Below, in pieces: positions 42,459-51,622 of a stretch of DNA of 64,000 bases. The notes under the pieces are model-generated. The model did no database searches. It saw nothing but the letters and a program-made list of their open reading frames with translations, and was not told where the DNA came from. How positions within the stretch are numbered: position 1 is the first letter of the stretch; the number at the start of each line of letters is the position of its first letter. The stretch lies in NCBI GenBank assembly GCA_046329495.1, contig JAXLUO010000006.1, positions 108,154 to 172,153 on the forward strand, read 5' to 3'. Source of the stretch: Bog-950 sp046329495 (GTDB lineage Bacteria > Bacteroidota > Bacteroidia > Chitinophagales > LD1). Made by a program: the position numbers and the translations under genes.

Positions 42459-42644
42459 TTACAGGTAAATACCTGAAATACCGCTTCAGTTCCTTAGGGG
42501 GAGTGAGAGTGAATACACAGATGTAAAAGGAGATTACACCGATTTACATTGAACTAAGAGGCTATTTGCCCGAACAAACTCCATCAACCATGGACCGCAG
42601 TCGATGGGCCTTTTCGTTCGTTCAATTCGTCCAATTAAGCAACA

Positions 42645-43790
42645 TTATTCCTTCACCACCTTTGTAGTATAGTTAAGGCCATTACCGCTTACCTGTAACA
42701 GATACAAACCGCTTTGCAGATTGGTAGTAGTAATAGTTGTAGAGGAAGCATTTATAACCGAAGAACTAATCAACCTTCCCGTTAAGTCGAACAGGTTGAT
42801 GCGTGTATCATTCGTTGTGTAAGGAATGTCGCTTACTTGTATTACCTCATTAAAAGGGTTGGGCTGTACCCTAATGTTCAGCTTTTCAGCAGCTACATCC
42901 TCCACTCCTACCGTTCCATTCAAGGTAAACTGCTTAAAGAATTTCCATATCTCGGTAGCGCCGTCAATGTCTTCGTTGGTAGGCCCGTAGATATAAGGAT
43001 ACGAAGCGCCGGGCCAGCTATGCCCGCCGCCGGTAATTTTATAATACCAAATGCGCGTGTTGTTGCTACAGTTCAAATAACGGATGCGCTGCACGGTACT
43101 GCTATCGGTAGTGGTATTAATATCGGGGAAGTTATAGATATCGCTATCGCCGGGGCATTGGTTCTTGTTCAACCAAAAATTAATCAGTTGGGCCTGACTT
43201 AAAATTCCTGCCTCACCATCATAAGGTACTAAAGGGTCAGCAGTGCCGTGCACTTCCATGATGGGTATGCGGCGTTGCAAAGTGCAATAGTACGCCGTGC
43301 TATCGGTTAAGGAACCTGTTACCGAAGCAATAGCCGCAATGCGGTTCTCTAATTCGCAGGCCAGGCGGTGGCTCATAAAACCACCGTTGCTCATACCACA
43401 AGCGTACACACGGGTAAGGTCGATGCCGTATAGCTGGTAAAGGGTATCAATCATTTTCGAAGTAAAGCCCACATCATCTGTACCGGTGTTGTAGGTGCCG
43501 GTAAAACCTACGTTCCACGAATTGGCAATACCGTTGGGATACACCACTATAAAACTGTTGGCGTCTGCCACGGGATCCATTATGCTATAGAACTCCTGCT
43601 GGGCAGCATCGCTGCCGTAGCCGTGAAAGTTGAACACCACCGGCAAATGCGAACCCGCACTGTAACCCGGAGGAAAGTGCACAATAAAATTGCGGCTTTG
43701 GTTTTGGTAGTTCATGGTAAGCGTAACCTCGCTTGCACGGCAGGTTAGCAATACCAACAACAGACAAAAGGTGTATAGCGTTTGTTTCAT
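42645..43790 (-). CDS. T9SS-exported PHB depolymerase/feruloyl esterase-type hydrolase
   Basis: A 381-residue secreted alpha/beta hydrolase. Signal peptide MKQTLYTFCLLLVLLTCRAS; the upstream start at 43841 adds only non-signal residues. Catalytic Ser in CGMSNGGF, Asp in HGTADPLVPYD and His in TGGGHSWPG form the triad; LPVVFNFHGYGSDAAQQE provides the oxyanion region. This is the LpqC/PHB depolymerase family, which includes polyhydroxybutyrate depolymerases and feruloyl or acetylxylan esterases. The last ~75 residues are a T9SS sorting domain (VQPNPFNEVIQVSD, LQSGLYLLQVSG, TKVVKE). Export suggests degradation of extracellular polymers. Confidence 0.88.
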   Translation of the reverse strand: MKQTLYTFCLLLVLLTCRASEVTLTMNYQNQSRNFIVHFPPGYSAGSHLPVVFNFHGYGSDAAQQEFYSIMDPVADANSFIVVYPNGIANSWNVGFTGTYNTGTDDVGFTSKMIDTLYQLYGIDLTRVYACGMSNGGFMSHRLACELENRIAAIASVTGSLTDSTAYYCTLQRRIPIMEVHGTADPLVPYDGEAGILSQAQLINFWLNKNQCPGDSDIYNFPDINTTTDSSTVQRIRYLNCSNNTRIWYYKITGGGHSWPGASYPYIYGPTNEDIDGATEIWKFFKQFTLNGTVGVEDVAAEKLNIRVQPNPFNEVIQVSDIPYTTNDTRINLFDLTGRLISSSVINASSTTITTTNLQSGLYLLQVSGNGLNYTTKVVKE

Positions 43791-44311
43791 ACCTGCAAAG
43801 ATGGTAAACCATTTGCGAAGCGGAAAGAATAGAACGCTCAAATAGAACGCTGATTAACACTGATGGTTATGATGATTTAAGATTTTTGATTTTAGAATGC
43901 TGACTTAGGATTGATGAGCCATTGCGCAGCGGTTCTCCCTTTAGGGGGTCAGTGGGTAGCGAGGCGGCGAATAAATAGAACGCTGATAAACACTGATGGT
44001 TATGATGAAGGATGATTTTTGATTTTAGAATGCTGATTTAGGCTTGCCTTAGCCATTTGCGTGGCGGGTCTCCGGATTTTGTCACCCTGAGCGTAGTCGA
44101 AGGGTAGTGGGTTGCGAGGCTGGCGAAGAATAGAACGCTGATGAACACTGATGTTTATGATGATCTAAGATTTTTGATTTTAGAATGCTGATTTGGGATT
44201 GATGAGCCATTGCGCGGTGGTTCTCCCTTTAGGGGGTCAATGGGTAGCGAGGCGGCGAATATGTCACCCTGAGCTTTTCCGCTCCTTCGGAACGAAGGCG
44301 CTATAAAACAA
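43791..44311. repeat. Three tandem copies of the dispersed intergenic repeat
   Basis: Three consecutive copies (about 43835-43975, 43976-44125 and 44126-44270) in inverted orientation relative to 5.1 kb. Each has AGAACGCTGATNAACACTGA, GTTATGATGAT, TTTTTGATTTTAGAATGCTG, a TGAGCCATTGCGC-type tract and GGTTCTCCCTTTAGGGGGTC. One copy has GTCACCCTGAGCGTAGTCGA in place of the CTCCCTTTAGGGGG part, so the family is modular. No gene is seen. Confidence 0.75.
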
Positions 44312-44340
44312 AAGAGGAGCGCAATCGCTGCGCTCCTCTT
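44312..44340 (-). terminator. Rho-independent terminator after recA
   Basis: AAGAGGAGCGCA and TGCGCTCCTCTT form a perfect 12-bp stem. On the minus strand the stem is followed by TTGTTTTATA. It lies ~28 bp after the recA stop. Confidence 0.88.
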
Positions 44341-44367
44341 GTTTGGCTTGTTCGTATTTGCAGTGGT

Positions 44368-45414
44368 TTAGTCTTCCTCTTCCTCCACTTCCGCCTTAAC
44401 AGGTTCTACTGTAGCGGCATACTTGCCTTTAATTTTAGCTTCCAGTTCGGAGGCTAATTCAGGGTTGTCTTCCAACAGTTGTTTTACACCATCGCGGCCC
44501 TGACCGAGTTTGGTGCCTTCGTAGCTATACCATGAGCCACTCTTAGTTAATACACCCAGCTCACTTCCGAGGTCTACAATTTCTCCGGCTTTGGAAACCC
44601 CGGCGCCATACATAATGTCAAATTCTGTCAATCTGAATGGCGGAGCCAGTTTATTCTTCACTACCTTCACACGGGTGCGGTTACCCACCATGTTATCGCC
44701 ATCTTTAATCTGGCCAATACGGCGTATATCTAAACGCACCGAAGCGTAGAATTTTAATGCATTACCACCGGTGGTAGTTTCGGGGTTACCGAACATAACA
44801 CCAATTTTTTCGCGCAACTGGTTAATGAAAATGCAGCAGCAGCCTGTTTTGTTGATGGTGCCGGTAAGCTTACGCAAAGCCTGGCTCATCAGGCGGGCCT
44901 GCAAGCCCATTTTCGATTCACCCATTTCGCCTTCCAGTTCACCACGCGGTACCAGCGCAGCAACCGAGTCAATTACACATATATCTATTGCGCCCGAGCG
45001 GATCAGGTGTTCGGCAATATCTAATGCCTGTTCGCCATCATCGGGTTGCGATATCAAAAGGTTGTTCACATCAACACCCAGCTTCTCGGCATATATTTTA
45101 TCGAAGGCGTGTTCCGCATCAATAAAGGCTGCAATGCCCCCGTTCTTCTGGCAACTGGCAATGGCCTGTATAGCCAGGGTTGTTTTACCAGAGCTCTCCG
45201 GTCCGTAGATCTCAACGATACGGCCTTTCGGTAAACCGCCAATGCCAAGGGCTACATCAAGACCAATTGAACCGGTGGATATCGTTTCAACAGCCATGAT
45301 TTTTGAATCGCCCAGCTTCATTACCGAGCCTTTACCGTATGCCTTGTCCAGTTTCTCAACTGTTAACTGCAGGGCTTTGAGTTTCTCTTTCCTTTCGTCG
45401 CTCATTTTGTTCAT
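44368..45414 (-). CDS. recA: Recombinase A
   Basis: A 348-residue RecA, the recombinase that pairs homologous DNA and activates SOS. Seen are the Walker A motif GPESSGKTT near residue 70, IAAFIDAEHAFDKIYAEKLGV split as FIDAEHAFD, VIDSVAALVPRGELEGEMG (Walker B and loop L1), FINQLREKIGVMFGNPETTTGG split as FINQLR and GNPETTTGG (loop L2), and an acidic tail (EEEED). The first ATG (45414) or that at 45405 (MSDERKE) could be used. A TAGGTTTA box at 45443-45450 on the minus strand precedes it. No LexA-type palindrome was recognised. Confidence 0.97.
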   Translation of the reverse strand: MNKMSDERKEKLKALQLTVEKLDKAYGKGSVMKLGDSKIMAVETISTGSIGLDVALGIGGLPKGRIVEIYGPESSGKTTLAIQAIASCQKNGGIAAFIDAEHAFDKIYAEKLGVDVNNLLISQPDDGEQALDIAEHLIRSGAIDICVIDSVAALVPRGELEGEMGESKMGLQARLMSQALRKLTGTINKTGCCCIFINQLREKIGVMFGNPETTTGGNALKFYASVRLDIRRIGQIKDGDNMVGNRTRVKVVKNKLAPPFRLTEFDIMYGAGVSKAGEIVDLGSELGVLTKSGSWYSYEGTKLGQGRDGVKQLLEDNPELASELEAKIKGKYAATVEPVKAEVEEEED

Positions 45415-45854
45415 TATTAATGGTTTGTAATAATTGACGGTGTAAACCTAAATATTTTAGCTATACGTTGCTAATTTTTTTAGCTATTTATTTTTAACCG
45501 CCTTAACGAAAGCAAACTTAGCCCTGCACTACGCAATGTATTTGCGCAGTAAAAAATAATTGCAAATTTCTTTCGGACGGCTTGATTATCACCCCTAAAG
45601 ATAACAGGGTAAGCTCTACAAAGTTTGTTGATTGTGTTAAAAGATTAGGTGATTACACCGATTTGCTAAATGCTTACACAGAATATAAGCACCACCTCCC
45701 TACTATCTGCCGCAGCGCAACCCACTGACTCCCGACCCGGGAGAACCGCAACGCAATGGCTTCAATACACCTGCATTCAATCTGTGATAATCTGCGTTCA
45801 TCTGTGGTGAAATGGTATTCGGCTGTTCAACTTTCAATTTTAAACTTTAAAACA
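45415..45854. repeat. Intergenic region between recA and the T9SS gene
   Basis: The recA side (45415-45600) is AT-rich promoter sequence. Positions 45700-45852 hold dispersed repeats: ACCCACTGACTCCCGACCCG, a variant with a changed palindrome (CTCCCGACCCGGGAG), ATTCAATCTGTGATAATCTG, and an inverted copy of the TTTAAACTT motif. No gene is seen. Confidence 0.55.
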
Positions 45855-46883
45855 TCACTCCTTCACAAACTTCCTCACCACCTGCTGCGTACCGCTTTTT
45901 AGTTGCAGGATAAACAAGCCGGGTGGAAGAAATGAAACATCTATCGTGTTATTGTTGGCGTTTAATTGTTGGAGCAATTGACCTTCGAGGTTAAAAATTG
46001 AACCCTCGGTGTTATTACTTAGTTGAGCGTGAAAGGCGCTAATAACAACACCATTTGCCATAATTTTTATTTCTTCTGCTTTTGAATCCGGCTTTTCAGC
46101 TATGCCCGAAGGACTATCAATATAAATATTGAAATCGCGCATTACCGCACCCATAAAAATCCCGTTGCGGTATTCTTTAACTCTAACTGCTACATTATAA
46201 ATACCTATATGGTAAGGGCTAATCCAGGAAACAATACCCGAATCATTACTGATATTATACGTGTATTGGCCGGGGCCAATAAAAACTTCATTAGGATACA
46301 TGTAAAGGGGCACCTGTAAATTTGTATCCTGCAGCGGCACCATAGCTTCAAACACCAAACTATCATTATCAGCATCAGCTACAGGTATTGCAGCGATATA
46401 AGGTTTAGTATTTGTGCTTAACCACTCCGGCTCCTTAGTAAAAACCGGTGAGAAATCGGTCTGCATACTTGCAATATTTGTTTCAGCAACCAGGCACAGG
46501 GGAATGTATTCGCTTTCCGTGCCGTAATAGTTTACAATGTCTGCAACCCGGTTAAGCCACCACACGGCCATTGTGGCGTTTTGCGTTCCCGGCAAATAGG
46601 TGTGCATACCTGTAAAAACCATGGAAAATAAATTAGGATTTACAGAGTCTACCCCGGTTAAGAACAGCCTTCCATTGGTATTATCACCCCAATCAATATG
46701 CACCGAATCCAATCCGTTTGGCTTGTAAAAGGTGTAGCACTTTAAATAGGTGGTATACCGGGCAGGGTTAAGGCTATCGCGCTTAAAGTAAAGTTCAGCG
46801 CTTAGTACGGAGGCTTTTACCGGTAAAAGGCAGAAAATGGCAACAATCACTAAAATGTGCTTCGTATAGATCAGCCTCTCCAT
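45855..46883 (-). CDS. T9SS-exported protein of unknown function
   Basis: A 342-residue secreted protein with signal peptide (ILVIVAIFCLLPVKASVLSA). The body has no catalytic motif I recognise; WGDNTNGRLFLTGVDSV, DNDSLVFEAMVPL and YNISNDSGIVSWISPY suggest PKD/cadherin-like beta domains frequent in Bacteroidota surface proteins. The last ~70 residues are a T9SS sorting domain ending QQVVRKFVKE. Its final ~50 nt are nearly identical to those of the upstream gene, 41 bp away, with which it is probably co-transcribed. A surface structural or adhesive role is inferred. Confidence 0.75.
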   Translation of the reverse strand: MERLIYTKHILVIVAIFCLLPVKASVLSAELYFKRDSLNPARYTTYLKCYTFYKPNGLDSVHIDWGDNTNGRLFLTGVDSVNPNLFSMVFTGMHTYLPGTQNATMAVWWLNRVADIVNYYGTESEYIPLCLVAETNIASMQTDFSPVFTKEPEWLSTNTKPYIAAIPVADADNDSLVFEAMVPLQDTNLQVPLYMYPNEVFIGPGQYTYNISNDSGIVSWISPYHIGIYNVAVRVKEYRNGIFMGAVMRDFNIYIDSPSGIAEKPDSKAEEIKIMANGVVISAFHAQLSNNTEGSIFNLEGQLLQQLNANNNTIDVSFLPPGLFILQLKSGTQQVVRKFVKE

Positions 46884-46924
46884 AAATCAATTTCTTTTGT
46901 ACGCTAATACTTCGCCTTTAGGTT

Positions 46925-48247
46925 CTATTCCTTCACAAACTTCCTCACCACCTGCTGCGTACCGCTTTTTAGTTGTAGCACATACAGGCCGGTGCTTAGG
47001 GCAGAAATGTCTATCTCGTTTTCGCCTTTATCCAGCCATAGTTCTTTTACCAGTCGGCCATCTATACTAAACACCTGCGCTTGCATAGCGCCTGTAATTC
47101 CCGTAACCTGTAAATTGCTTTTGGCCGGGTTGGGGTAAACGGCAATAACCGGTTCGGCGGGTGGTTCATCCACACCCAACCAATCGCCACCGCCGGTTTC
47201 GGTTTTATACAGGTTTCCCCTTTCGCACCCTACTATAATTTTTTGAGAAGATACAGCGCGCAAAAAAAGAATGGCATTGGATTGGGTGGGCTTTAGTGGC
47301 CGCTCGGTACGTTGCCAGCTATTACCACCATCATACGTACGGTAAACATTGCCGCCGAAGCCTACAAAGCCTGTATCCCGGTCAACAAAAGAAATTACGC
47401 CATAATAGTAAGCTACACGATCCTCTGATAAATTACTGCTGAAAACGGTTTGAAAACTTAACCCGCCATCATTCGATTTTAATATTGCATTCCGGCAGGC
47501 TACTATCAGCGTAGTATCATCAATAAACCCTAAATCGGCATACGTACTAATGCCCGGTAGCATCGAAAGTTGCTGCCAGGTTTGGCACCTGTCTGTGGAA
47601 CGCAACAAATACAAATTTCCGGGAGAGTAATATTGGTAGCTTGACTTACCAATTACATAGAAAACCGAATCATTCAACATTTTAAAGCAGACAGTAAAAT
47701 AGCAGGAGCAAAAAGTATAACCTAAACTCCAGGTTACGCCCCCATTATTCGTTTTCAATATTTCGCTGCTGCTATAAAAGGCTCCATAACCAGACTCTGA
47801 TGAAGAAAATGCTGTCATATAACCAACATCCTCTCCGGCAGGTAAACCGGTTGGCATGGGCCACCAGCTATTCCCTCCATCCGTAGTTCTAAGCATGCCG
47901 CCCATAACGTAATTCGAGGTAATATAACCTGTATCACGGCCTACAAAAGTAAGCGTTTTAACCCGTGTGCCTTTATAGGTGGAATCAATTGAATTGGTTT
48001 CAAAAAAATCGTTGGATTTATAAATGTTGCCCGAACTGCCAAGAACAAATCCTGTATCGCCAAAAAAGGTGCCTTGTATCATGCCACCTGCGGGTACCAG
48101 GTTGGCCGCAGGAAGAATTTCTTTCCAGGACTGGGCAATTACAGCGGTTTGCACCAGGAGAAATAGAAAAAGAAGAAAGAACCACCTATACCACACACGA
48201 TAAAATTTGAATTGCTTAATTGGCAAATGACTGCTATCAACTAACAA
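46925..48247 (-). CDS. T9SS protein with BNR/YCF48-like propeller repeats (non-ATG start)
   Basis: A ~440-residue exported protein. Four or more BNR/Asp-box-like motifs (LRTTDGGNSWW, LKTNNGGVTWS, LKSNDGGLSFQ, YRTYDGGNSWQ) indicate a beta-propeller of the sialidase/YCF48 type. A T9SS sorting domain follows (AVYPNPAKSNLQVTG, LSTGLYVLQLKSG, RKFVKE). No ATG lies upstream of the signal helix (RWFFLLFLFLLVQTAVIAQ). TTG at 48247, or TTG at 48226 (giving PIKQFKF after fMet), are the possible starts; the latter is closer to a TAGCATTTG promoter-like tract. It is followed 41 bp later by another T9SS gene. Ligand unknown. Confidence 0.78.
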   Translation of the reverse strand: MLVDSSHLPIKQFKFYRVWYRWFFLLFLFLLVQTAVIAQSWKEILPAANLVPAGGMIQGTFFGDTGFVLGSSGNIYKSNDFFETNSIDSTYKGTRVKTLTFVGRDTGYITSNYVMGGMLRTTDGGNSWWPMPTGLPAGEDVGYMTAFSSSESGYGAFYSSSEILKTNNGGVTWSLGYTFCSCYFTVCFKMLNDSVFYVIGKSSYQYYSPGNLYLLRSTDRCQTWQQLSMLPGISTYADLGFIDDTTLIVACRNAILKSNDGGLSFQTVFSSNLSEDRVAYYYGVISFVDRDTGFVGFGGNVYRTYDGGNSWQRTERPLKPTQSNAILFLRAVSSQKIIVGCERGNLYKTETGGGDWLGVDEPPAEPVIAVYPNPAKSNLQVTGITGAMQAQVFSIDGRLVKELWLDKGENEIDISALSTGLYVLQLKSGTQQVVRKFVKE

Positions 48248-49269
48248 ATGCTATTGTAGACGCCGCAAAGCACAGTAATCGGGCGCGTAATCGCTGAGTC
48301 CTATCCAAATATACATAATTATTCATCTATCCAACTTGTTGGTGCACATCCATTTGTTAAATAATACCTCCTGTGCCTGTTTTGATTGCGGTTCTCCCTT
48401 TGGGGAGTCAGTGGGTAGCAATGCGGCAGAATAGAACGCTGATGAACACTGATGGTTATGACGATTTTAGATTTTTGATTTTGGAATGCTGATTTGGAAT
48501 TATTTCAAGTTTAAAATTGAACAGCGGTGTGCGATTGTTGAGCGAACCTCAGTGTAAAATCAGCCAATAATAAGCCTGTTTGCTTATAAAATGCTTAGGT
48601 AAAAGCAAGAAATAAGCAGGGCCAGTTAAGACATAACTAATTGAAAGTTAGTAGGTTTTAGTAATACCTGCTGAGGTTTGACTGAGGTTTTGGCGCCGAG
48701 CCGGAAATTTAAACCATTTGCGTGGTGGGTAGGGGGCATGGTTTGCCCTTGCCCCATGGGCTGGTTAGTGTTTACAGGTATGTCAAAGAACAGGTGCGCG
48801 GGTGTAAAGGTAATAAAAGGAAATAAAGTTTCAAATATAATTTCATAAAATATTTCTACCGGCCTCGTTCTTGATACAATCCGGGCACTGCCACGGGGAA
48901 AGGGCACCGGCTTTAATACTCCTGTATCCAATCTGTGCTAATCTGCGTTTATCCGTGGTGACACTGTATTCGGCTGTTCTACTGGAAACAGAAAACTGTA
49001 GACTGTAAACGTCACTCGGCTGTTCAACTTTAAACTTTCAATTTTAAACTTTAAACAATCTCAAATCAGCGTGCTGTTCCCGCCGCCTCGCAACCCACTG
49101 ACTCCCTAAAGGGAGAACCGCTACGCAATGGCTCATCAATCCCAAATCAGCATTCCAAAATCAAAAATCAAAAATCATCATAATCCTCTGTGCAATCAGC
49201 GTTCTATTCCCTTTTCCGTGGACTTCTTTACCCCACTACCCACGGAATGCCTTTTGCGGCACACACCCC
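48248..49269. repeat. 1-kb gene-free region of dispersed repeats
   Basis: Contains the dispersed repeat in inverted (48385-48500) and direct (49080-49215) orientation, AATCTGTGCTAATCTGCGTT at 48930-48960 and inverted TTTAAACTT motifs at 49024-49055. The open frame 48626-48931 (minus) has no promoter, signal or family likeness and is rejected. No gene is seen before the SDR start at 49270. Confidence 0.6.
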
Positions 49270-49998
49270 ATGCGGTTTGATGGAAAGAATTGTTTGGTTA
49301 CCGGCGCGGGGTCCGGTATTGGCCGGGCCACGGCCCTGCAGTTAGCAGCCGAAGGCGGCAAAGTAATGGTAGTAGACCGCAACGAGGATGGTGGCGAAGA
49401 AACCGTTGCCCTGATATCCAAAGCCGGTGGCACGGCCGCCTTTTGTAAAACAGATGTGGGGCTGGAGCACGAAGTCATCGCCTCTGTACAGCATGCGTTT
49501 GAAAAATGGAAAAGCATAGACGTGCTGGTGAATAACGCCGCTATGATGACCTTTAAAAAAATTACAGAGCTTAAGCTGGAAGAATGGAACGAGGTAATGG
49601 CCGTTAACCTGCGCTCGGTGTTTTTGTTTTGTCGCTACACCATACCGCACATGAAACGCGGGGCTATTGTAAATGTAAGCTCGGTACATGCCCACCAAAG
49701 CACCCCCAATGTAATACCCTATGCGGCCAGCAAAGCAGCTATAGAGGCCTTTACACGTGGCGTTAGTTTGGAATATCCCGCCACCCAGGTGCGCATTAAC
49801 TGCGTAGCTCCCGGTGCGGTAGATACGCCTATGCTGTGGAACAACCCCAATATTAAAAGCGGGGCCGAAAAAGTGGAAGGCGCTGTAGGCAAACCCGAGA
49901 ATTTGGCAGCAGCTATTTGTTTTTTGGCTTCGGCCGAAGCAGCTTATATAAACGGCACCACGCTGGTGGTAGACGGAGGGCGGTTGGATATACTTTAA
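49270..49998 (+). CDS. SDR family NAD(P)-dependent oxidoreductase
   Basis: A 242-residue classical short-chain dehydrogenase. The cofactor site VTGAGSGIGRA (TGxxxGxG) is near residue 10, NNAAMM at ~85-90, the catalytic Ser in NVSSVHAH, Tyr-Lys in YAASKAA, and PGAVDTPM after it. It has the usual length of the family. The acidic residue ending beta2 (VVDRNEDG) suggests NAD+ rather than NADP+ preference. Substrate unknown. It is followed 9 bp later by a glycosidase gene, with which it is very likely co-transcribed, so a sugar or sugar-alcohol dehydrogenase is plausible. Confidence 0.9.
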   Translation: MRFDGKNCLVTGAGSGIGRATALQLAAEGGKVMVVDRNEDGGEETVALISKAGGTAAFCKTDVGLEHEVIASVQHAFEKWKSIDVLVNNAAMMTFKKITELKLEEWNEVMAVNLRSVFLFCRYTIPHMKRGAIVNVSSVHAHQSTPNVIPYAASKAAIEAFTRGVSLEYPATQVRINCVAPGAVDTPMLWNNPNIKSGAEKVEGAVGKPENLAAAICFLASAEAAYINGTTLVVDGGRLDIL

Positions 49999-50007
49999 TT
50001 AAACGCT

Positions 50008-51213
50008 ATGGGTTCAAGTCAATTTATGTTTGCTACCGGTATCGAAAACAGCTACCCGGTAATTGCCCTACCCGATGGCACCCTGCACCGGGTGGATGAG
50101 ATGGACAAAACAGACCACTACAAATACTGGGCTACCGATTTTGAGTTGGTAAAGGACATGGGCCTAAAGTTTTTGCGCTATGGTCCGCCCTATTACCGAA
50201 CCCACACCGGCCCCGGCACCTACGATTGGGATTTTACCGATGAAACCTTCAACCGCTTAAAAGAACTGGAGATAACACCCATTGTAGACCTCTGCCATTT
50301 TGGAGTGCCCGACTGGATGGGCAATTTTCAGAATCCCGACTTCCCCCAACTGTTTGCCGAATACGCACAGGCCTTTGCCAAACGTTTTCCGTATCTACAA
50401 TTCTACACACCCATTAACGAGATATTTATTGCCGCTACTTTTAGTGCGCAATACGGCTGGTGGAACGAAAGGCTGAGTTCCGATAAGGATTTTGTGACAG
50501 CTATAAAGCACCTGTGCAAAGCCAACGTGCTGGCTATGCGCGCTATACTGGCCATTCAACCCGAAGCAACTTTCATCCAAAGCGAATCATCGGAATACTT
50601 TCATGCAGCCAACCCCGATGCCAATACATTGTGTTATTTTTTAAACCAAAAGCGTTTCCTCTCGCTGGACCTCACGTATGGTTATCCGGTAAGTGTAGTG
50701 ATGTATGAATACCTGATGGAACATGGAATGACCAAGCAGGAATACCACTGGTTCCACCACAACCAGGTTAAGGCACGCTGCATAATGGGCAACGATTATT
50801 ATATCACCAACGAGCACCGCGTTTTTCCGGACGGACGGCACGAGCCTTCGGGCGAAATTTTTGGTTACTATGTTATTACCCGGCAATACTTCGACCGCTA
50901 CCACCTGCCTATTATGCATACCGAAACCAACCTGCGCATGCCCGACAGTGAGAAATGGCTGCATAAAGAATGGGCCAACGTTCACCGCTTAAAGCAGGAC
51001 GGCATACCGGTAAGCGGCTTTACCTGGTATAGCTTACTTCATCAGGTAGATTGGGATAGCGCCCTGCGCGAAAACAAAGGCGTGGTGAACGACCTGGGGC
51101 TCTATGATTTAAACCGCCGCATTATGCCCGTTGGGGAAGCCTACAAAAAGCTGATCAGCGAATGGCAACAACCCCTGGCCGAAGAGAGTTATGGCTTGTT
51201 GTTTAGATATTGA
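50008..51213 (+). CDS. GH1-like (clan GH-A) glycoside hydrolase
   Basis: A 401-residue cytoplasmic (no signal) TIM-barrel glycosidase. MFATGIENSYPVI at the N-terminus, LRYGPPYYRTHTGPGTYDWD and PIVDLCHFGVPDW follow GH1 barrel strands. FYTPINEIFI carries the probable acid/base Glu (usual GH1 TxNEP), and IMHTETNL the probable nucleophile Glu (usual ITENG). Both catalytic acids are present, but the flanking residues differ from canonical beta-glucosidases, so it is a divergent member whose substrate cannot be assigned. Translational proximity to the SDR (9 bp) suggests a two-step sugar pathway. No binding protein or transporter accompanies them. Confidence 0.75.
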   Translation: MGSSQFMFATGIENSYPVIALPDGTLHRVDEMDKTDHYKYWATDFELVKDMGLKFLRYGPPYYRTHTGPGTYDWDFTDETFNRLKELEITPIVDLCHFGVPDWMGNFQNPDFPQLFAEYAQAFAKRFPYLQFYTPINEIFIAATFSAQYGWWNERLSSDKDFVTAIKHLCKANVLAMRAILAIQPEATFIQSESSEYFHAANPDANTLCYFLNQKRFLSLDLTYGYPVSVVMYEYLMEHGMTKQEYHWFHHNQVKARCIMGNDYYITNEHRVFPDGRHEPSGEIFGYYVITRQYFDRYHLPIMHTETNLRMPDSEKWLHKEWANVHRLKQDGIPVSGFTWYSLLHQVDWDSALRENKGVVNDLGLYDLNRRIMPVGEAYKKLISEWQQPLAEESYGLLFRY

Positions 51214-51622
51214 GGACTTAATTCAACGCTTAACCATATTTTTTATCGCCACAAAGGCACAAAGAATATAAGTGAAGGAAGAACAAACCAACTTCGTGAA
51301 ACTTCGTGTCTTTGCTTCTTAGTGGCAACGTATTTGTATTCAACCTTAAATTTTTTTCTGCCACAAAGGCACAAAGAATATAAGTTAAGGAATGGAGGGT
51401 AGAACAAACCAACTTCGTGAAACTTTGCGTCTCTGTTTCTTAGTGGCAACGTATATGTATTCAACCTTAAATTTTTTCCGCCACAAAGGCACAAAGAATA
51501 TACGTGAAGGAAGAACAAACCAACTTCGTGAAACTTTGCGTCTTTGTTTCTTAGTGGCAACGTATCCCTGCGTGGAGAGAGAGGCGTTCTACAGCATCGT
51601 GTGTGTTTTGCTATATTGCAGC
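51214..51622. repeat. Triplicated ~115-bp imperfect inverted repeat
   Basis: Three direct copies at about 51240-51350, 51358-51470 and 51478-51565. Each opens with GCCACAAAGGCACAAAGAAT and closes with CTTTGTTTCTTAGTGGCAAC or close variants; these ends are inverted complements (13 of 17 positions), so each copy could fold into a long hairpin. Centres hold AACCAACTTCGTGAAACTT. One copy has a 6-7 bp insertion (AATGGAGGGT). Open frames on both strands through it are artefacts, including the apparent 77-residue N-terminal extension of the methyltransferase. Confidence 0.8.

Noticed and set aside
48626..48931. Minus-strand 101-codon frame
   Set aside because: Lies in repeat-rich intergenic sequence; no family likeness, promoter or ribosome context.
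51392..51622. 77-residue N-terminal extension of the methyltransferase
   Set aside because: Encoded by the triplicated repeat; the conserved protein starts at 51623.
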